This document shows positions 1 to 7,561 of a stretch of DNA of 7,848 nt, one piece after another. Origin of the DNA: Brumimicrobium sp964585545 (GTDB taxonomy: Bacteria > Bacteroidota > Bacteroidia > Flavobacteriales_D > Crocinitomicaceae); NCBI GenBank assembly GCA_964585545.1, contig CAZPDT010000037.1, forward strand, positions 1-7,848, written 5' to 3'. Numbering within the stretch: position 1 is the stretch's first letter; the number at the start of each line of letters is the position of its first letter. The position numbers and the translations under genes were made by a program. The notes below the pieces were generated by a model that saw nothing but the letters and a program-made list of their open reading frames with translations, made no database searches and was not told the DNA's origin.

Positions 1-65
1 TCCGAGTTATAGGGTATTGTAGGGAGTGCCACTTCTCTGAGCGGCCGGGACGTTACCAGTAATGC
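1..65. repeat. Two GTTA cores at the left edge (end of an attC-like site plus cassette start)
   Basis: A GTTATAGG core lies at 6-13 and an ACGTTACCAG core at 50-59. The first matches the core that ends the right-hand palindrome of this window (GTTATAGG at 7796-7803), so position 1 probably falls inside the end of another such palindrome. The second core begins the segment carrying the unknown gene. Its 14 bases at 52-65 are complementary at 13 of 14 positions to 1314-1327, just after that gene. No gene is seen here. Calling these recombination cores is inference. Confidence 0.5.
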
Positions 66-83
66 TATGACGACCGAACATAA

Positions 84-1310
84 ATGACAGGACAAGAATT
101 AAAAATATTATTTCGGCAGGATAAAGCATACCTGACAGCTGACAGACCAATGACGTTTGAACAGCTCGGACTGCCTGATATTGTAAAGACATTTAAAGAG
201 CCAGCATTTTGGACAATCAAAGTATTAAACCACCGAGAAAACGAAAAGAAAATATTTTGTGAGATTACTTCTTATCAAAATGGTGAAACAGACTTTGGGA
301 GTAGTCAAAAACTACTTGCCGACAAATTAAATGACCTTCAAATCGTTACTTTCAAGAGCATTGACACGACAGGACTTTTAAAAACATTAGCAGGTAATTC
401 AGGTGTGGTAAGACCAATTAAATTTGTTCCGGTTGGCAGGACACCTATTCAGCAGACAGAGTTTGTTAGGCAAACACATAAAGTATCAATCAAAGAAACT
501 TTTTATGTGCCTCTTAAAAATGTTCGTTTCAAACTTGGTGGGGTTTCATTTGACAAAAAATTCAAGGAACATAAAAAAACATTAGAACTCACAATTCCCA
601 ACTATGACATTCGTGAAGAGTTTGATGCAGTTAAAAATTATTTCGCTAATGTTTTAAAGACTAAAAAGATTGAAGTAACTGCCAACATTGAAATTACAGA
701 CAACGAAGTAATCTCTATTGAAGCTAAATCACCCGAAATTGAGAAAATTGATAAACAACTCATTGATAATGTAAAATTTGAGTTTGTTAAATCCACGACC
801 AAAAAGAAAATCAATGTTGAAATTGATAAGACTTTGTTCACTATGGACGAGTATTTTGACACGTTTGCTGACGACAAATTCAAGTCAAACACTTTCTACA
901 ACAACGACAAAGAACTTTTTGAAGATTTGCTAACTATTTCAAATACCAAGCACTACAAGCATTTAAGATTTCTATCAAGCAAACATTCACACGACATAAT
1001 GAAACTTAGGTTTGTTCACAAGCCATTTTCGTTTATATTTCTAATTCAAGGTGAAAGAAACTATCATATTATTTGGGAAACTCTTGACACAGAAGAAGCG
1101 ACTTATGTGTGGCACATAACCAAAGACATTAATGTTCTAAAAATAACATTGAGAAAAATTGAAGATATTATTAACGTAATCAAAGTTCAAGGCAAGACAG
1201 CATACATAAGTTCAACTAATGATGCATTCAGAAGAATTTATCACGACTACTCAGACCTTGTGGACGGTTTTGTAAAATGGAAAGGCGAATTAGAAAACAT
1301 ATTGACATAA
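84..1310 (+). CDS. Unknown protein, 408 aa, probable cassette-borne gene
   Basis: I do not recognise a family. The product is a soluble-looking, Lys/Asn/Ile-rich protein with no signal peptide, membrane segment or clear catalytic motif. The middle (about residues 130-240) alternates charged and hydrophobic residues in a way that suggests beta strands. The C-terminal third (about 280-408) is richer in aromatic residues and His and ends in a probable helix. The ATG at 84 gives the longest frame and lies about 30 nt after the core at 52; the next in-frame Met is residue 23. The stop codon lies 3 nt before the closing inverse core. By hand count Asp is coded 19 GAC to 9 GAT, against 16 to 27 in the receptor gene, hinting at a different origin. 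It is convergent with the minus-strand operon. No promoter is evident in the 83 bp before it. The reading frame is convincing; the function is unknown. Confidence 0.85.
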   Translation: MTGQELKILFRQDKAYLTADRPMTFEQLGLPDIVKTFKEPAFWTIKVLNHRENEKKIFCEITSYQNGETDFGSSQKLLADKLNDLQIVTFKSIDTTGLLKTLAGNSGVVRPIKFVPVGRTPIQQTEFVRQTHKVSIKETFYVPLKNVRFKLGGVSFDKKFKEHKKTLELTIPNYDIREEFDAVKNYFANVLKTKKIEVTANIEITDNEVISIEAKSPEIEKIDKQLIDNVKFEFVKSTTKKKINVEIDKTLFTMDEYFDTFADDKFKSNTFYNNDKELFEDLLTISNTKHYKHLRFLSSKHSHDIMKLRFVHKPFSFIFLIQGERNYHIIWETLDTEEATYVWHITKDINVLKITLRKIEDIINVIKVQGKTAYISSTNDAFRRIYHDYSDLVDGFVKWKGELENILT

Positions 1311-1313
1311 GAA

Positions 1314-1458
1314 GCACTACTGGTAACACGGGTTTTGCGTCAGGCGGGGTGTCGTGCAAACTTGGTGCTTTGTGCTTCTATGCAAGTTCAGTGCAGGTTG
1401 ATAGTTCAGTGCTCCGAAACCCGCCCGAACGCAAAGCCCGAAAACGTTACAGGCAAGC
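1314..1458. other. attC-like palindromic recombination site B
   Basis: The left arm 1324-1350 (starting TAACACGGGTTTTGCG) pairs with the right arm 1419-1449 (ending CCCGAAAACGTTA). The stem is two paired blocks separated from the TAAC/GTTA ends by unequal spacers, 1 nt on the left and 5 nt on the right. The TAAC-to-GTTA length is 126 bp, within the usual attC size range. The left flank GCACTACTGGTAAC (1314-1327) is complementary to the start of the segment it closes (52-65). The interior holds two copies of AGTTCAGTGC (1385-1394 and 1403-1412). The right 49 bases match site C at 30 of 49 positions without gaps. The core GTTACAG departs from GTTRRRY. Alternatively this is a dispersed intergenic palindrome unrelated to integrons. 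Confidence 0.6.
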
Positions 1459-1502
1459 GTAGAGACGAACGCACCTCAAAGATAATTTCTAAAATCAAAA
1501 TA

Positions 1503-1519
1503 GTTTTTGTTTTATTTTT
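1503..1519 (-). repeat. 17-mer matching the other end of the gene block in inverted orientation
   Basis: On the minus strand this reads AAAAATAAAACAAAAAC, identical to 7629-7645 on the plus strand. In both places it lies downstream of the last gene, 14-15 nt beyond a hairpin, reading outward from the block. The sequence is simple and AT-rich, so its identity alone is weak evidence; the matched position is what makes it notable. Confidence 0.5.
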
Positions 1520-1558
1520 TGCCAACGCTCATTTAGCACTTTTGGTTTTTGCCAACGC
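1516..1558 (+). repeat. Direct repeat TTTTTGCCAACGC, two copies
   Basis: The 13-mer TTTTTGCCAACGC occurs at 1516-1528 and again at 1546-1558, exactly 30 bp apart. The second copy overlaps the left arm and loop of the hairpin at 1535-1588. No reading frame uses it convincingly. Confidence 0.6.
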
Positions 1559-1588
1559 ACAAGCCAATCACAAAAAACCAAAAGAGCT
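1535..1588 (-). repeat. Hairpin downstream of the epimerase gene
   Basis: AGCACTTTTGGTTTTTG (1535-1551) is complementary to 1571-1588, with about 19 nt between the arms. It begins 23 nt past the stop of the minus-strand operon, so it could stabilise or end that transcript. No U-tract follows on the minus strand, so it is not a standard intrinsic terminator. A hairpin at a similar distance follows the receptor gene at the opposite end of the block. Confidence 0.5.
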
Positions 1589-1610
1589 AAATTTCCCCTT
1601 CGCTACAAAC

Positions 1611-2507
1611 TCACAAAGACTTTTCTATCGTATCAAACTCAAAGATAAATCCAGTAGTTTTTAATTTTTCGTTGCTGACTTTTGAACCTTCTAAAAGCAT
1701 CACCGCCATTTCGCCAAAGAGCAAACGAATAACAAAAGCAGGTGCGTTGGGTAAGAAGCTTTTCTTTCCGAAAGCTTGCAATAGGGCTTTTGACAAATCG
1801 CTCATCGTAATTTGTTCAGTGGCAACGGCATTGAAAATTCCTTTAAGTTGAGTGTTAGAAAGAATAAAATCGTACAATCTCACTAAGTCCCGAATGTCTA
1901 TCCAAGGAAGATATTGCTTACCTGAACCTAAAGAAACATTTATTCCGAGTTTGGCTAATGGGCTTAGTTTTTTAACCATTCCACCCTCTTTTCCAAGAAT
2001 AACTCCTTTGCGTAAAATGATTGTCCGAATACCTAAATCGTTAAATTTTAAAGCAGCATCTTCCCATTTCTGACAAACAGAAGCTAAAAAATCCTTTCCG
2101 CTTTCCGAACTTTCTGCAAATGTCTTATCCGTTGTTACGGCACCATAAAACCCAACAGCAGAGGAAGAAATAAAGGTGTTGATGCTGAATTTATTTTCCG
2201 AAATATATTGATATAATAAGTTAATGGATTTTATGCGACTGTCAATAATTTCCTTTTTTCGGTCGTTGGTCCATCGCTTTTCGCCAATGTTTGCACCGGT
2301 AAGATTAATGAGAATTTCTACTCCTTCAAATGCTTTTTTGTCGATGTATTGTCGTTCAATATCCCATAGAAAAAAACGAATATTTTCTGATGGATTAGCA
2401 CTTGGATTTCGGGTTAAAACATGAATAGAATAGCCTTTTCCCACTAAAAAATCAATGAGTTGTTTTCCAACAAAACCTGTTCCTCCTGCTATTAATATTT
2501 TCTTCAT
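1611..2507 (-). CDS. TIGR01777-family (YfcH-like) NAD-dependent epimerase/dehydratase
   Basis: This is an atypical short-chain dehydrogenase/reductase of 298 aa, close to the roughly 297 aa of E. coli YfcH. The N-terminus has the Rossmann nucleotide-binding motif GGTGFVG (residues 8-14). The family segment SSSAVGFYG lies at 114-122, LPWIDIRDL at 200-208, and the C-terminal DUF1731-like stretch (about 250-298) contains LLEGSKVSNEKL and GF.F. The substrate of this family is not established; homologues are sometimes misnamed SulA-like division inhibitors. The ATG overlaps the photolyase stop as ATGA (2504-2507), so translation is probably coupled and this is the last gene of the operon. In many bacteria members of this family sit next to photolyase genes, which fits here. 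Family assignment is firm; biochemical role is unknown. Confidence 0.93.
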   Translation of the reverse strand: MKKILIAGGTGFVGKQLIDFLVGKGYSIHVLTRNPSANPSENIRFFLWDIERQYIDKKAFEGVEILINLTGANIGEKRWTNDRKKEIIDSRIKSINLLYQYISENKFSINTFISSSAVGFYGAVTTDKTFAESSESGKDFLASVCQKWEDAALKFNDLGIRTIILRKGVILGKEGGMVKKLSPLAKLGINVSLGSGKQYLPWIDIRDLVRLYDFILSNTQLKGIFNAVATEQITMSDLSKALLQAFGKKSFLPNAPAFVIRLLFGEMAVMLLEGSKVSNEKLKTTGFIFEFDTIEKSL

Positions 2508-3808
2508 TGTCTTTCTTTTACTGCTTCACCATAAATTTTTAAAGCTCTATCTTTTGCAAAACTATGTTCTACTATCGGTTTTGGATATTTTTCAGTTCCA
2601 AATTCGGGTAACCATCTTTTGATGTAGTCAAAATTTTTGTCGAATTTTTCGGTTTGCAATGCAGGATTAAACACCCTGAAATAAGGTGCTGCATCGCAAC
2701 CACAACCTGCTGCCCATTGCCAGTTTCCATTGTTGGCAGACAAATCGTAATCATTCAACTTTTCAGCGAAATACGCTTCGCCCCAACGCCAATCTATTAG
2801 CAAATGTTTACACAAGAAACTGGCAACAATCATCCGAACCCGATTGTGCATATAACCCGTTTCGTTTAGTTGTCGCATTCCGGCATCTACAATCGGATAG
2901 CCTGTATTTCCGGTACACCACAACTTAAATTCCTGCTCGTCATTCCGCCATTGAATAAAATCGTATTTCGCCTTAAAAGAATGACTGACCACCTTTGGAA
3001 AATGATACAAAATCTGCATAAAAAACTCCCGCCAAATCAATTCGCCTAACCAAGTCTGATTGTGTTGCAAAGCAAAATCCACACATTTACGAATACTGAT
3101 GGTTCCAAATCTTAACGCAATCCCTAATTGAGTTGTTTTTTGAAGTGCTGGAAAATCTCTGTATTTATCATATTCATCAATGATTTTTACTTCTAATTTT
3201 GGCGTTTCAAAATGAAATTCTGTTTTCTTAAATCCAATTTCTTTTAAAGAATGAATTTCGGTAAAATCTTGCTTCAAAAAGTGATTAAAATCTGCTTTAT
3301 GAATGTGATAATCTTTTTCGGTTAAAATTTCTTTCCATTTTTTAGCATAAGGCGTATAAATCGTATAAGGCGTTCCGTCATTTTTTACAATCTCGTTTTT
3401 ATCAAAAATCACCTGGTCTTTAAATGCTTTAAAAGGAATGTTTTGGGTTTTGAAAAAGTTGTAAATTTCGGTATCTCTTTCAATGGCTTGTGGTTCATAA
3501 TCCCGATTGCAAAACACCGCTTGAATGTCATATTCTTGGGAAAGTTGTTGAAAAATTTCTAAAGGTTTTCTATAAAAAGAACTCAGTTTTGAATGATGAT
3601 TTTTTAATGCTAAGTTAATGTCCGAAAGTGCCTGATGAATATAATCTACTCGCCTATCACTTTTATTTTCTAACGCATCTAAAATAGCAGTATCAAAAAT
3701 AAAAATCGGCAATACCGGAAATCCCGAAGCCAAAGCCTGACACAATCCTGCATTATCTTCCAATCGCAAATCCCTACGAAACCAGAAAATGGAAAGTTTA
3801 TTTTTCAT
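2504..3808 (-). CDS. phr: Deoxyribodipyrimidine photolyase / cryptochrome, class I type
   Basis: A cytoplasmic FAD flavoprotein that uses light to split cyclobutane pyrimidine dimers in DNA. The protein is 434 aa. The N-terminal antenna domain starts with FWFRRDLRLEDN (8-19). The FAD-binding helical domain runs from about 210 to 430. Family signatures visible are GELIWREFF (255-263), GYPIVDAGMRQL (303-314), WRWGEAYF (340-347) and NNGNWQWAAG (359-368), followed by DAAPYFRVFNP (372-382). Lesion-contacting Glu256 and Trp259 correspond to E. coli E274 and W277. The electron-transfer tryptophans appear intact as W363, W340 and W297, as does the Asn near FAD N5 (N359). These residues favour active repair over a purely sensory cryptochrome, though sequence alone cannot exclude the latter. 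The start codon lies inside the end of the lipocalin gene (11-bp overlap). The antenna pigment cannot be told. Confidence 0.95.
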   Translation of the reverse strand: MKNKLSIFWFRRDLRLEDNAGLCQALASGFPVLPIFIFDTAILDALENKSDRRVDYIHQALSDINLALKNHHSKLSSFYRKPLEIFQQLSQEYDIQAVFCNRDYEPQAIERDTEIYNFFKTQNIPFKAFKDQVIFDKNEIVKNDGTPYTIYTPYAKKWKEILTEKDYHIHKADFNHFLKQDFTEIHSLKEIGFKKTEFHFETPKLEVKIIDEYDKYRDFPALQKTTQLGIALRFGTISIRKCVDFALQHNQTWLGELIWREFFMQILYHFPKVVSHSFKAKYDFIQWRNDEQEFKLWCTGNTGYPIVDAGMRQLNETGYMHNRVRMIVASFLCKHLLIDWRWGEAYFAEKLNDYDLSANNGNWQWAAGCGCDAAPYFRVFNPALQTEKFDKNFDYIKRWLPEFGTEKYPKPIVEHSFAKDRALKIYGEAVKERQ

Positions 3809-4358
3809 TCAAATAAGGATTGTCGTTTTTGTCGTGTTTTACCCAAATCAATTTGGATGTATCGTAGCCAATTTCTTCGGCTATTTTCAAGTACTTTGCT
3901 TTTATATCTTCAGGAATGGTTGTTGTGCGGGATAAAATCCATAGATAATCCAAATTCTTTCCGGCAATTAAAGCATATTGATAATTTTCATCCAAAGCCA
4001 CTACATTGTAGCCCGAATAAAAAGGGCCGAAGAAGCTCACTTTTAAAGCGGCTATATTTTTATCTCCTCTAAATTTTGCCAATCCATCAGCTTTGCTCCA
4101 TTTCTTTTTCACGAAATTGTAACCGCTGTTCAATACCATTACATTTCCTTTTTTATCCAATTCATACTGTGCCGAAGTATTGTCTAAATCCTTTTCAAAA
4201 CGAAAATCAAATCGAGCAATTTCGTACCAAGTACCTAAATAGCGATTGACATTAAAATTTTCTACTGGTTTTGCATTTTTAGGAATAGATGCACAAGAAT
4301 TTAAAAGTAAAATCCCGCAAGCGATAAAAGCAGTTCCTATGATTGTTTTTCTTTTCAT
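3798..4358 (-). CDS. blc: Blc-type lipocalin, outer-membrane lipoprotein
   Basis: A 186-aa bacterial lipocalin. Residues 1-21 form a lipoprotein signal (MKRK, hydrophobic core, lipobox LNSC) with the acylated cysteine at C22, so it should be membrane-anchored, most likely in the outer membrane. The main lipocalin motif is GTWYEIARF at 42-50, followed by FRFEK. The barrel strands continue through YNVVALDENYQYALIAG (117-133) and WILSRT (140-145). Blc-family proteins bind lysophospholipids or other hydrophobic ligands in stress and envelope maintenance; the ligand here is unknown. Its ATG comes one base after the regulator stop (TAAAATG), and its 3' end overlaps the photolyase start. Coupling to photolyase suggests a role in light or oxidative damage to lipids, which is inference. 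Confidence 0.93.
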   Translation of the reverse strand: MKRKTIIGTAFIACGILLLNSCASIPKNAKPVENFNVNRYLGTWYEIARFDFRFEKDLDNTSAQYELDKKGNVMVLNSGYNFVKKKWSKADGLAKFRGDKNIAALKVSFFGPFYSGYNVVALDENYQYALIAGKNLDYLWILSRTTTIPEDIKAKYLKIAEEIGYDTSKLIWVKHDKNDNPYLNEK

Positions 4359-4359
4359 T

Positions 4360-5016
4360 TTATCCTATTTTAAAAGTTAATGCTTCTGTTAACAAACTTT
4401 CTGTTTCAATATTTTTATCATAAATCGGCTGGTGGAAATCATCGAGTTTTTGGAGCAAGCGGATTAATTCCATTTTTTCATTTTGCGATAAATTTCCGGT
4501 AACGATTGAGGTCGCTTGCCGTATTTTATCCATTTGGTTCCCCAAGGCTTGAAGACCTGTTTCAGAAATTGAAATCACTTTGCTTCGTTTATCCGTTTTA
4601 GAATTCCGCTGTTCAATCCAACCTTGATTGATTAAACGATTGATAATCTGCATTCCAGCCGGTTTTTCGTGTACGTTTTTTTTGATCAAATCCATTTTTG
4701 ACATTTCGCCAAATGCTTTGAGATTTATTAGATAAATAAAATCTTCCTGCGTAGAAAAGTTCGACCCAAAAATTGCTGACTTGGAATAGCTTTTTGCATA
4801 CCTATTCAAATGCACAATCAAGGTGTTAATAACGCTTTCGGCACTTCTTCCGTTTTCTTTCCCTTCCCAATTCGGTTCAGCAACAATAGTATTATTATTT
4901 GCCGAAATCCAATTTTTAAACCCTTCAACAGATGTGTCATATGATGTGCTCCCCTCATTTTGACTCTCAAATTCCTGAACTAAATCTATTACATCTTTTA
5001 CCAAACGATAATTCAT
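4360..5016 (-). CDS. MarR-family winged-helix transcriptional regulator
   Basis: A 218-aa protein, longer than the usual 140-160 aa for MarR. The winged-helix core is at about 90-195: MSKMDLIKKN then PAGMQIINRLINQGWIEQ (about 105-136) as the helix-turn-helix and recognition helix, then a wing with D142-K-R144 and RSKVISIS. The final helices (about 175-200) would form the dimer interface. An N-terminal extension of about 60 residues of unknown role precedes it (LVKDVIDLVQEFE...). It has no cysteines or obvious ligand site. It is the first gene of the minus-strand operon and is divergent from the receptor gene, the usual position for a local repressor that controls itself and its neighbour. The effector is unknown. 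Confidence 0.9.
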   Translation of the reverse strand: MNYRLVKDVIDLVQEFESQNEGSTSYDTSVEGFKNWISANNNTIVAEPNWEGKENGRSAESVINTLIVHLNRYAKSYSKSAIFGSNFSTQEDFIYLINLKAFGEMSKMDLIKKNVHEKPAGMQIINRLINQGWIEQRNSKTDKRSKVISISETGLQALGNQMDKIRQATSIVTGNLSQNEKMELIRLLQKLDDFHQPIYDKNIETESLLTEALTFKIG

Positions 5017-5035
5017 TTTAACTGATTTTAGAATA

Positions 5036-5068
5036 CAAATATACTATTTACTTTTAATTAAAGTACAA
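5036..5068 (-). promoter_or_regulatory. Putative Bacteroidota-type promoter of the marR-blc-phr-epimerase operon
   Basis: On the minus strand TATATTTG (5043-5036) fits the -7 consensus TAnnTTTG, and TTG (5068-5066) fits the -33 element, with a 22-bp spacer, at the long end of the usual range. Transcription would start about 12-15 nt before the MarR ATG. Another TAnnTTTG (TATTTTTG, 5073-5066) lies farther upstream without a good -33 element. Confidence 0.45.
5050..5064. promoter_or_regulatory. AT-rich palindrome, candidate MarR operator
   Basis: ACTTTTAATTAAAGT contains the perfect 10-bp palindrome TTTAATTAAA, with flanks that continue the symmetry apart from one base. It sits wholly within the -33/-7 spacer of the putative operon promoter, a place where a dimeric repressor would block RNA polymerase. 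Binding by the adjacent MarR protein is inferred from position only. Confidence 0.35.
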
Positions 5069-5107
5069 AAATAGACTATTTTTGGAGAAATTAGTTTACT
5101 TTTGTAC
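5063..5107. repeat. Inverted repeat between the divergent genes
   Basis: TACTTTTGTAC at 5097-5107 on the plus strand mirrors TATTTTTGTAC on the minus strand (5073-5063), 10 of 11 bases, with 23 bp between. Each arm includes a TAnnTTTG promoter-like box facing outward. It may be a paired regulator site, symmetric promoters, or both. Confidence 0.45.
5077..5104 (+). promoter_or_regulatory. Putative promoter boxes of the TonB-dependent receptor
   Basis: Two -7-like TAnnTTTG boxes lie 20 bp apart, TATTTTTG (5077-5084) and TACTTTTG (5097-5104). The second would give a leader of about 10 nt and the first about 30 nt before the ATG at 5122. Neither has a clear TTG at the -33 distance, so the promoter may be weak or depend on an activator. 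Confidence 0.35.
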
Positions 5108-5121
5108 CAATAAATTTTAAG

Positions 5122-7548
5122 ATGAAAAATATACTTTTAACAACAGCTCTTTTACTTTTCGGGAACATGTCTTTCGCGCAAACTTTTGGCAGTATAAGTG
5201 GAGAAGTAGTAGATAAAAACACACAAGAAACATTAATTGGAGCAGTGCTTAGATTTACAGGAGTCGACACTTTAAACACTATGACGGATGAGAATGGAAA
5301 TTTTTCACTTCAATTGCCTGTGGGAAAATACAATTTAAAAGTATCTTATTTTGGGTATGCGCCTTATACTCTTTATAATGTGAATATTGGTTCAGGAAAC
5401 ATGCAGATATTACAAATCGAACTCGATGTAGAAAATCAAAATTTACAAGAAGTGGTGGTTAGTGCTGGAAAAATGGTTCGTGCAACTGACATGATAACAC
5501 CACTGGCTACGCAAAGACTAACTGCCGATGAAATAAAAGTTAATCCCGGTGGTAATTTTGATGTTTCAAAAGTTATTCAGGTATTGCCAGGTGTTGCAGG
5601 AGGAACAACACCCAACCGAAACGATATTATTGTGCGAGGCGGAGGGCCAAGTGAAAATGTGTATTATTTAGACGGCATTGAAATACCTGTGTTAAATCAT
5701 TTTCAAACACAAGGTGCAAGTGGCGGAGCAACAGGGATTTTGAACGTATCGTTTATTCAGGATGTACAATTGACTTCTTCTGCTTTTAATGCAAAGTATG
5801 ACAATGCTTTGGCTTCTACGATTGTTATTAAACAACGAAATGGCAATCCTGACAAATTGAGTGGAAACTTTCGTTTGTCGGGAACAGAATTTGCAGCAAT
5901 GTTAGAAGGTCCATTGGGAAAGAAAACCACATTTATGGCTTCGGCAAGGCGTTCATATCTGCAATTTTTATTCAAATTATTGGATTTACCCATTCGCCCT
6001 GACTACTATGATTTTCAATACAAAATCAATCACAAAATCAACAATAAAACCGAATTGACTTTTATAGGAATTGGAGCGATTGACAATTTTAAATTAGCCG
6101 TTCCGAAAAAGAGTGATGCCAATACGGAATACATCAATCGGGCAAATCCTTTAATCAATCAATGGAATTATACCGTTGGAGCAACCTTGAAACGATTGGT
6201 AAACAATGGTTTTTTTACTATTGCATTAAGCAGAAATATGTTTTTTAATGGTGCTGACCGTTATGAAAACAATGCTTCAAAAAGTGGAAATAAATTGTTT
6301 AGTTTGGGAAGTCATGAAACGGAAAATAAACTTCGTTTTGATATGAATAAATTTAAAAACGGTTGGAAATACAGTTATGGTGTAGATGCACAATATGTAA
6401 AATACGATGCCGATATTTTCAATACGATAAAAGAAGAAGTAAAGGATAATAACGGAAACGTCATTAGTCCTGCCGTTAGTTTTTCAAGTAATACAGCCAT
6501 TGAGTTTTTCAAATTTGGTGCGTATGGTCAAGTTGCAAAACGATTTTTTGACGATAAATTCTTAGTGTCGGGAGGTCTTCGTGCAGACATTAATACCTAT
6601 ACAAAAAACGGATTAAATCCATTGAGAACGCTTTCTCCAAGGGTTTCATTTTCTTATGCTTTCAACAATCAATGGAATATTTCTGCATCCGTTGGAAGTT
6701 ATTACAAACTGCCTGTTTACACCATGCTTGGCTATAAAGACAATAATGGCATACTTGCCAATAAAGAGTTGAAATATACCAATTCTATACACTATACCAT
6801 CGGAACGGAGTTTGTACCGAAAAACGATTTGAGGGTTACTTTTGAAGCATTTTACAAAGATTACAGAAATTATCCAACTTCCTTAACCAACGGAATTTCT
6901 TATGCCAATATCGGCACGGATTATTCGGCAGTTGGTAGCGACAAATACGCATCAACAGGACGAGGACGAGTGTATGGAATTGAAGCATACATTCAACAAA
7001 AATTAATTAAAAATCTTTTTTATGTAGCCAGTGCCACACTTTACAAATCGGAATTTTCGGGCATCGATAATCAATTCAGACCATCCACTTGGGATTATGG
7101 ATTTATTGTTTCGGCTACTTTTGGTTATAAATTCAAAAAGAATTGGAACATTGGCTTGAAATACCGCATTGCAGGAGGACAACCATACACCCCATTTGAT
7201 ATGAACGCATCAACAGCGATGTATTTTACAAATGGAACAGGAGTTTACGACTATGCACAACTCAACAGCAAACGACTGCCTATTTTCAACCAATTGGATT
7301 TGAGAGTAGATAAAAAGTTCAATTTCAAGAAAGTAAGCTTAGATATATTTGTTGATTTCCAAAATATTTTATTCTACAAAACGCCTTATTTACCCAAATT
7401 TACTTTTGAAAGGAATGATGACAATACTGGCTTTAAAACCAAAGACGGACAGCCAATAAAAGCAGACGGGAGTAATGCCATTCCATTAATTCTAAATCAG
7501 CGGTCGGCAACCATCGTACCTTCTATTGGATTTATATTTGAGTTTTAA
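5122..7548 (+). CDS. TonB-dependent outer-membrane receptor with carboxypeptidase-regulatory-like domain
   Basis: An 808-aa outer-membrane transporter that would import a ligand using TonB-ExbBD energy. Residues 1-19 are a signal peptide, probably cut before Q20 (SFA|Q). A carboxypeptidase-regulatory-like beta domain follows (about 23-104: SGEVVDKNTQETLIGA, TDENGNFSLQLPVGKY, YFGY). EVVVSAG (110-116) resembles a TonB box. The plug domain is about 115-240 with VIQVLPGVAG, IIVRGGGPSENVYYLDGIEIP and a final IKQRNG. The rest (about 245-808) is the barrel, rich in alternating strands, ending in the outer-membrane-type FIFEF with terminal Phe. It is smaller than SusC (about 1000 aa), and no SusD partner follows, so a glycan-utilisation role is unlikely. 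No TonB-linked siderophore or cobalamin genes sit nearby; the ligand is unknown. It is divergent from the MarR regulator, which may control it. Confidence 0.93.
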   Translation: MKNILLTTALLLFGNMSFAQTFGSISGEVVDKNTQETLIGAVLRFTGVDTLNTMTDENGNFSLQLPVGKYNLKVSYFGYAPYTLYNVNIGSGNMQILQIELDVENQNLQEVVVSAGKMVRATDMITPLATQRLTADEIKVNPGGNFDVSKVIQVLPGVAGGTTPNRNDIIVRGGGPSENVYYLDGIEIPVLNHFQTQGASGGATGILNVSFIQDVQLTSSAFNAKYDNALASTIVIKQRNGNPDKLSGNFRLSGTEFAAMLEGPLGKKTTFMASARRSYLQFLFKLLDLPIRPDYYDFQYKINHKINNKTELTFIGIGAIDNFKLAVPKKSDANTEYINRANPLINQWNYTVGATLKRLVNNGFFTIALSRNMFFNGADRYENNASKSGNKLFSLGSHETENKLRFDMNKFKNGWKYSYGVDAQYVKYDADIFNTIKEEVKDNNGNVISPAVSFSSNTAIEFFKFGAYGQVAKRFFDDKFLVSGGLRADINTYTKNGLNPLRTLSPRVSFSYAFNNQWNISASVGSYYKLPVYTMLGYKDNNGILANKELKYTNSIHYTIGTEFVPKNDLRVTFEAFYKDYRNYPTSLTNGISYANIGTDYSAVGSDKYASTGRGRVYGIEAYIQQKLIKNLFYVASATLYKSEFSGIDNQFRPSTWDYGFIVSATFGYKFKKNWNIGLKYRIAGGQPYTPFDMNASTAMYFTNGTGVYDYAQLNSKRLPIFNQLDLRVDKKFNFKKVSLDIFVDFQNILFYKTPYLPKFTFERNDDNTGFKTKDGQPIKADGSNAIPLILNQRSATIVPSIGFIFEF

Positions 7549-7561
7549 GGAATAATATAAC

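Noticed and set aside
638..892. 84-aa frame antisense to the unknown gene
   Set aside because: It mirrors the coding strand; its hydrophobic Ser/Leu-rich product is typical of antisense to Lys/Asp-rich codons.
1335..1664. Open frame of 109 aa on the + strand, and a 61-aa frame at 1277-1462
   Set aside because: Both run through palindrome B and the repeat-rich spacer; composition is odd (Cys, Arg and simple runs), one overlaps the end of the epimerase gene, and no start signal or family resemblance is seen.
2686..2928. 80-aa frame antisense to photolyase
   Set aside because: It lies wholly opposite the most conserved part of photolyase, which fully explains the sequence.
5122..7548. SusC of a polysaccharide-utilisation locus
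   Set aside because: The protein is about 200 aa shorter than SusC, no SusD gene follows, and no glycan enzymes are nearby.
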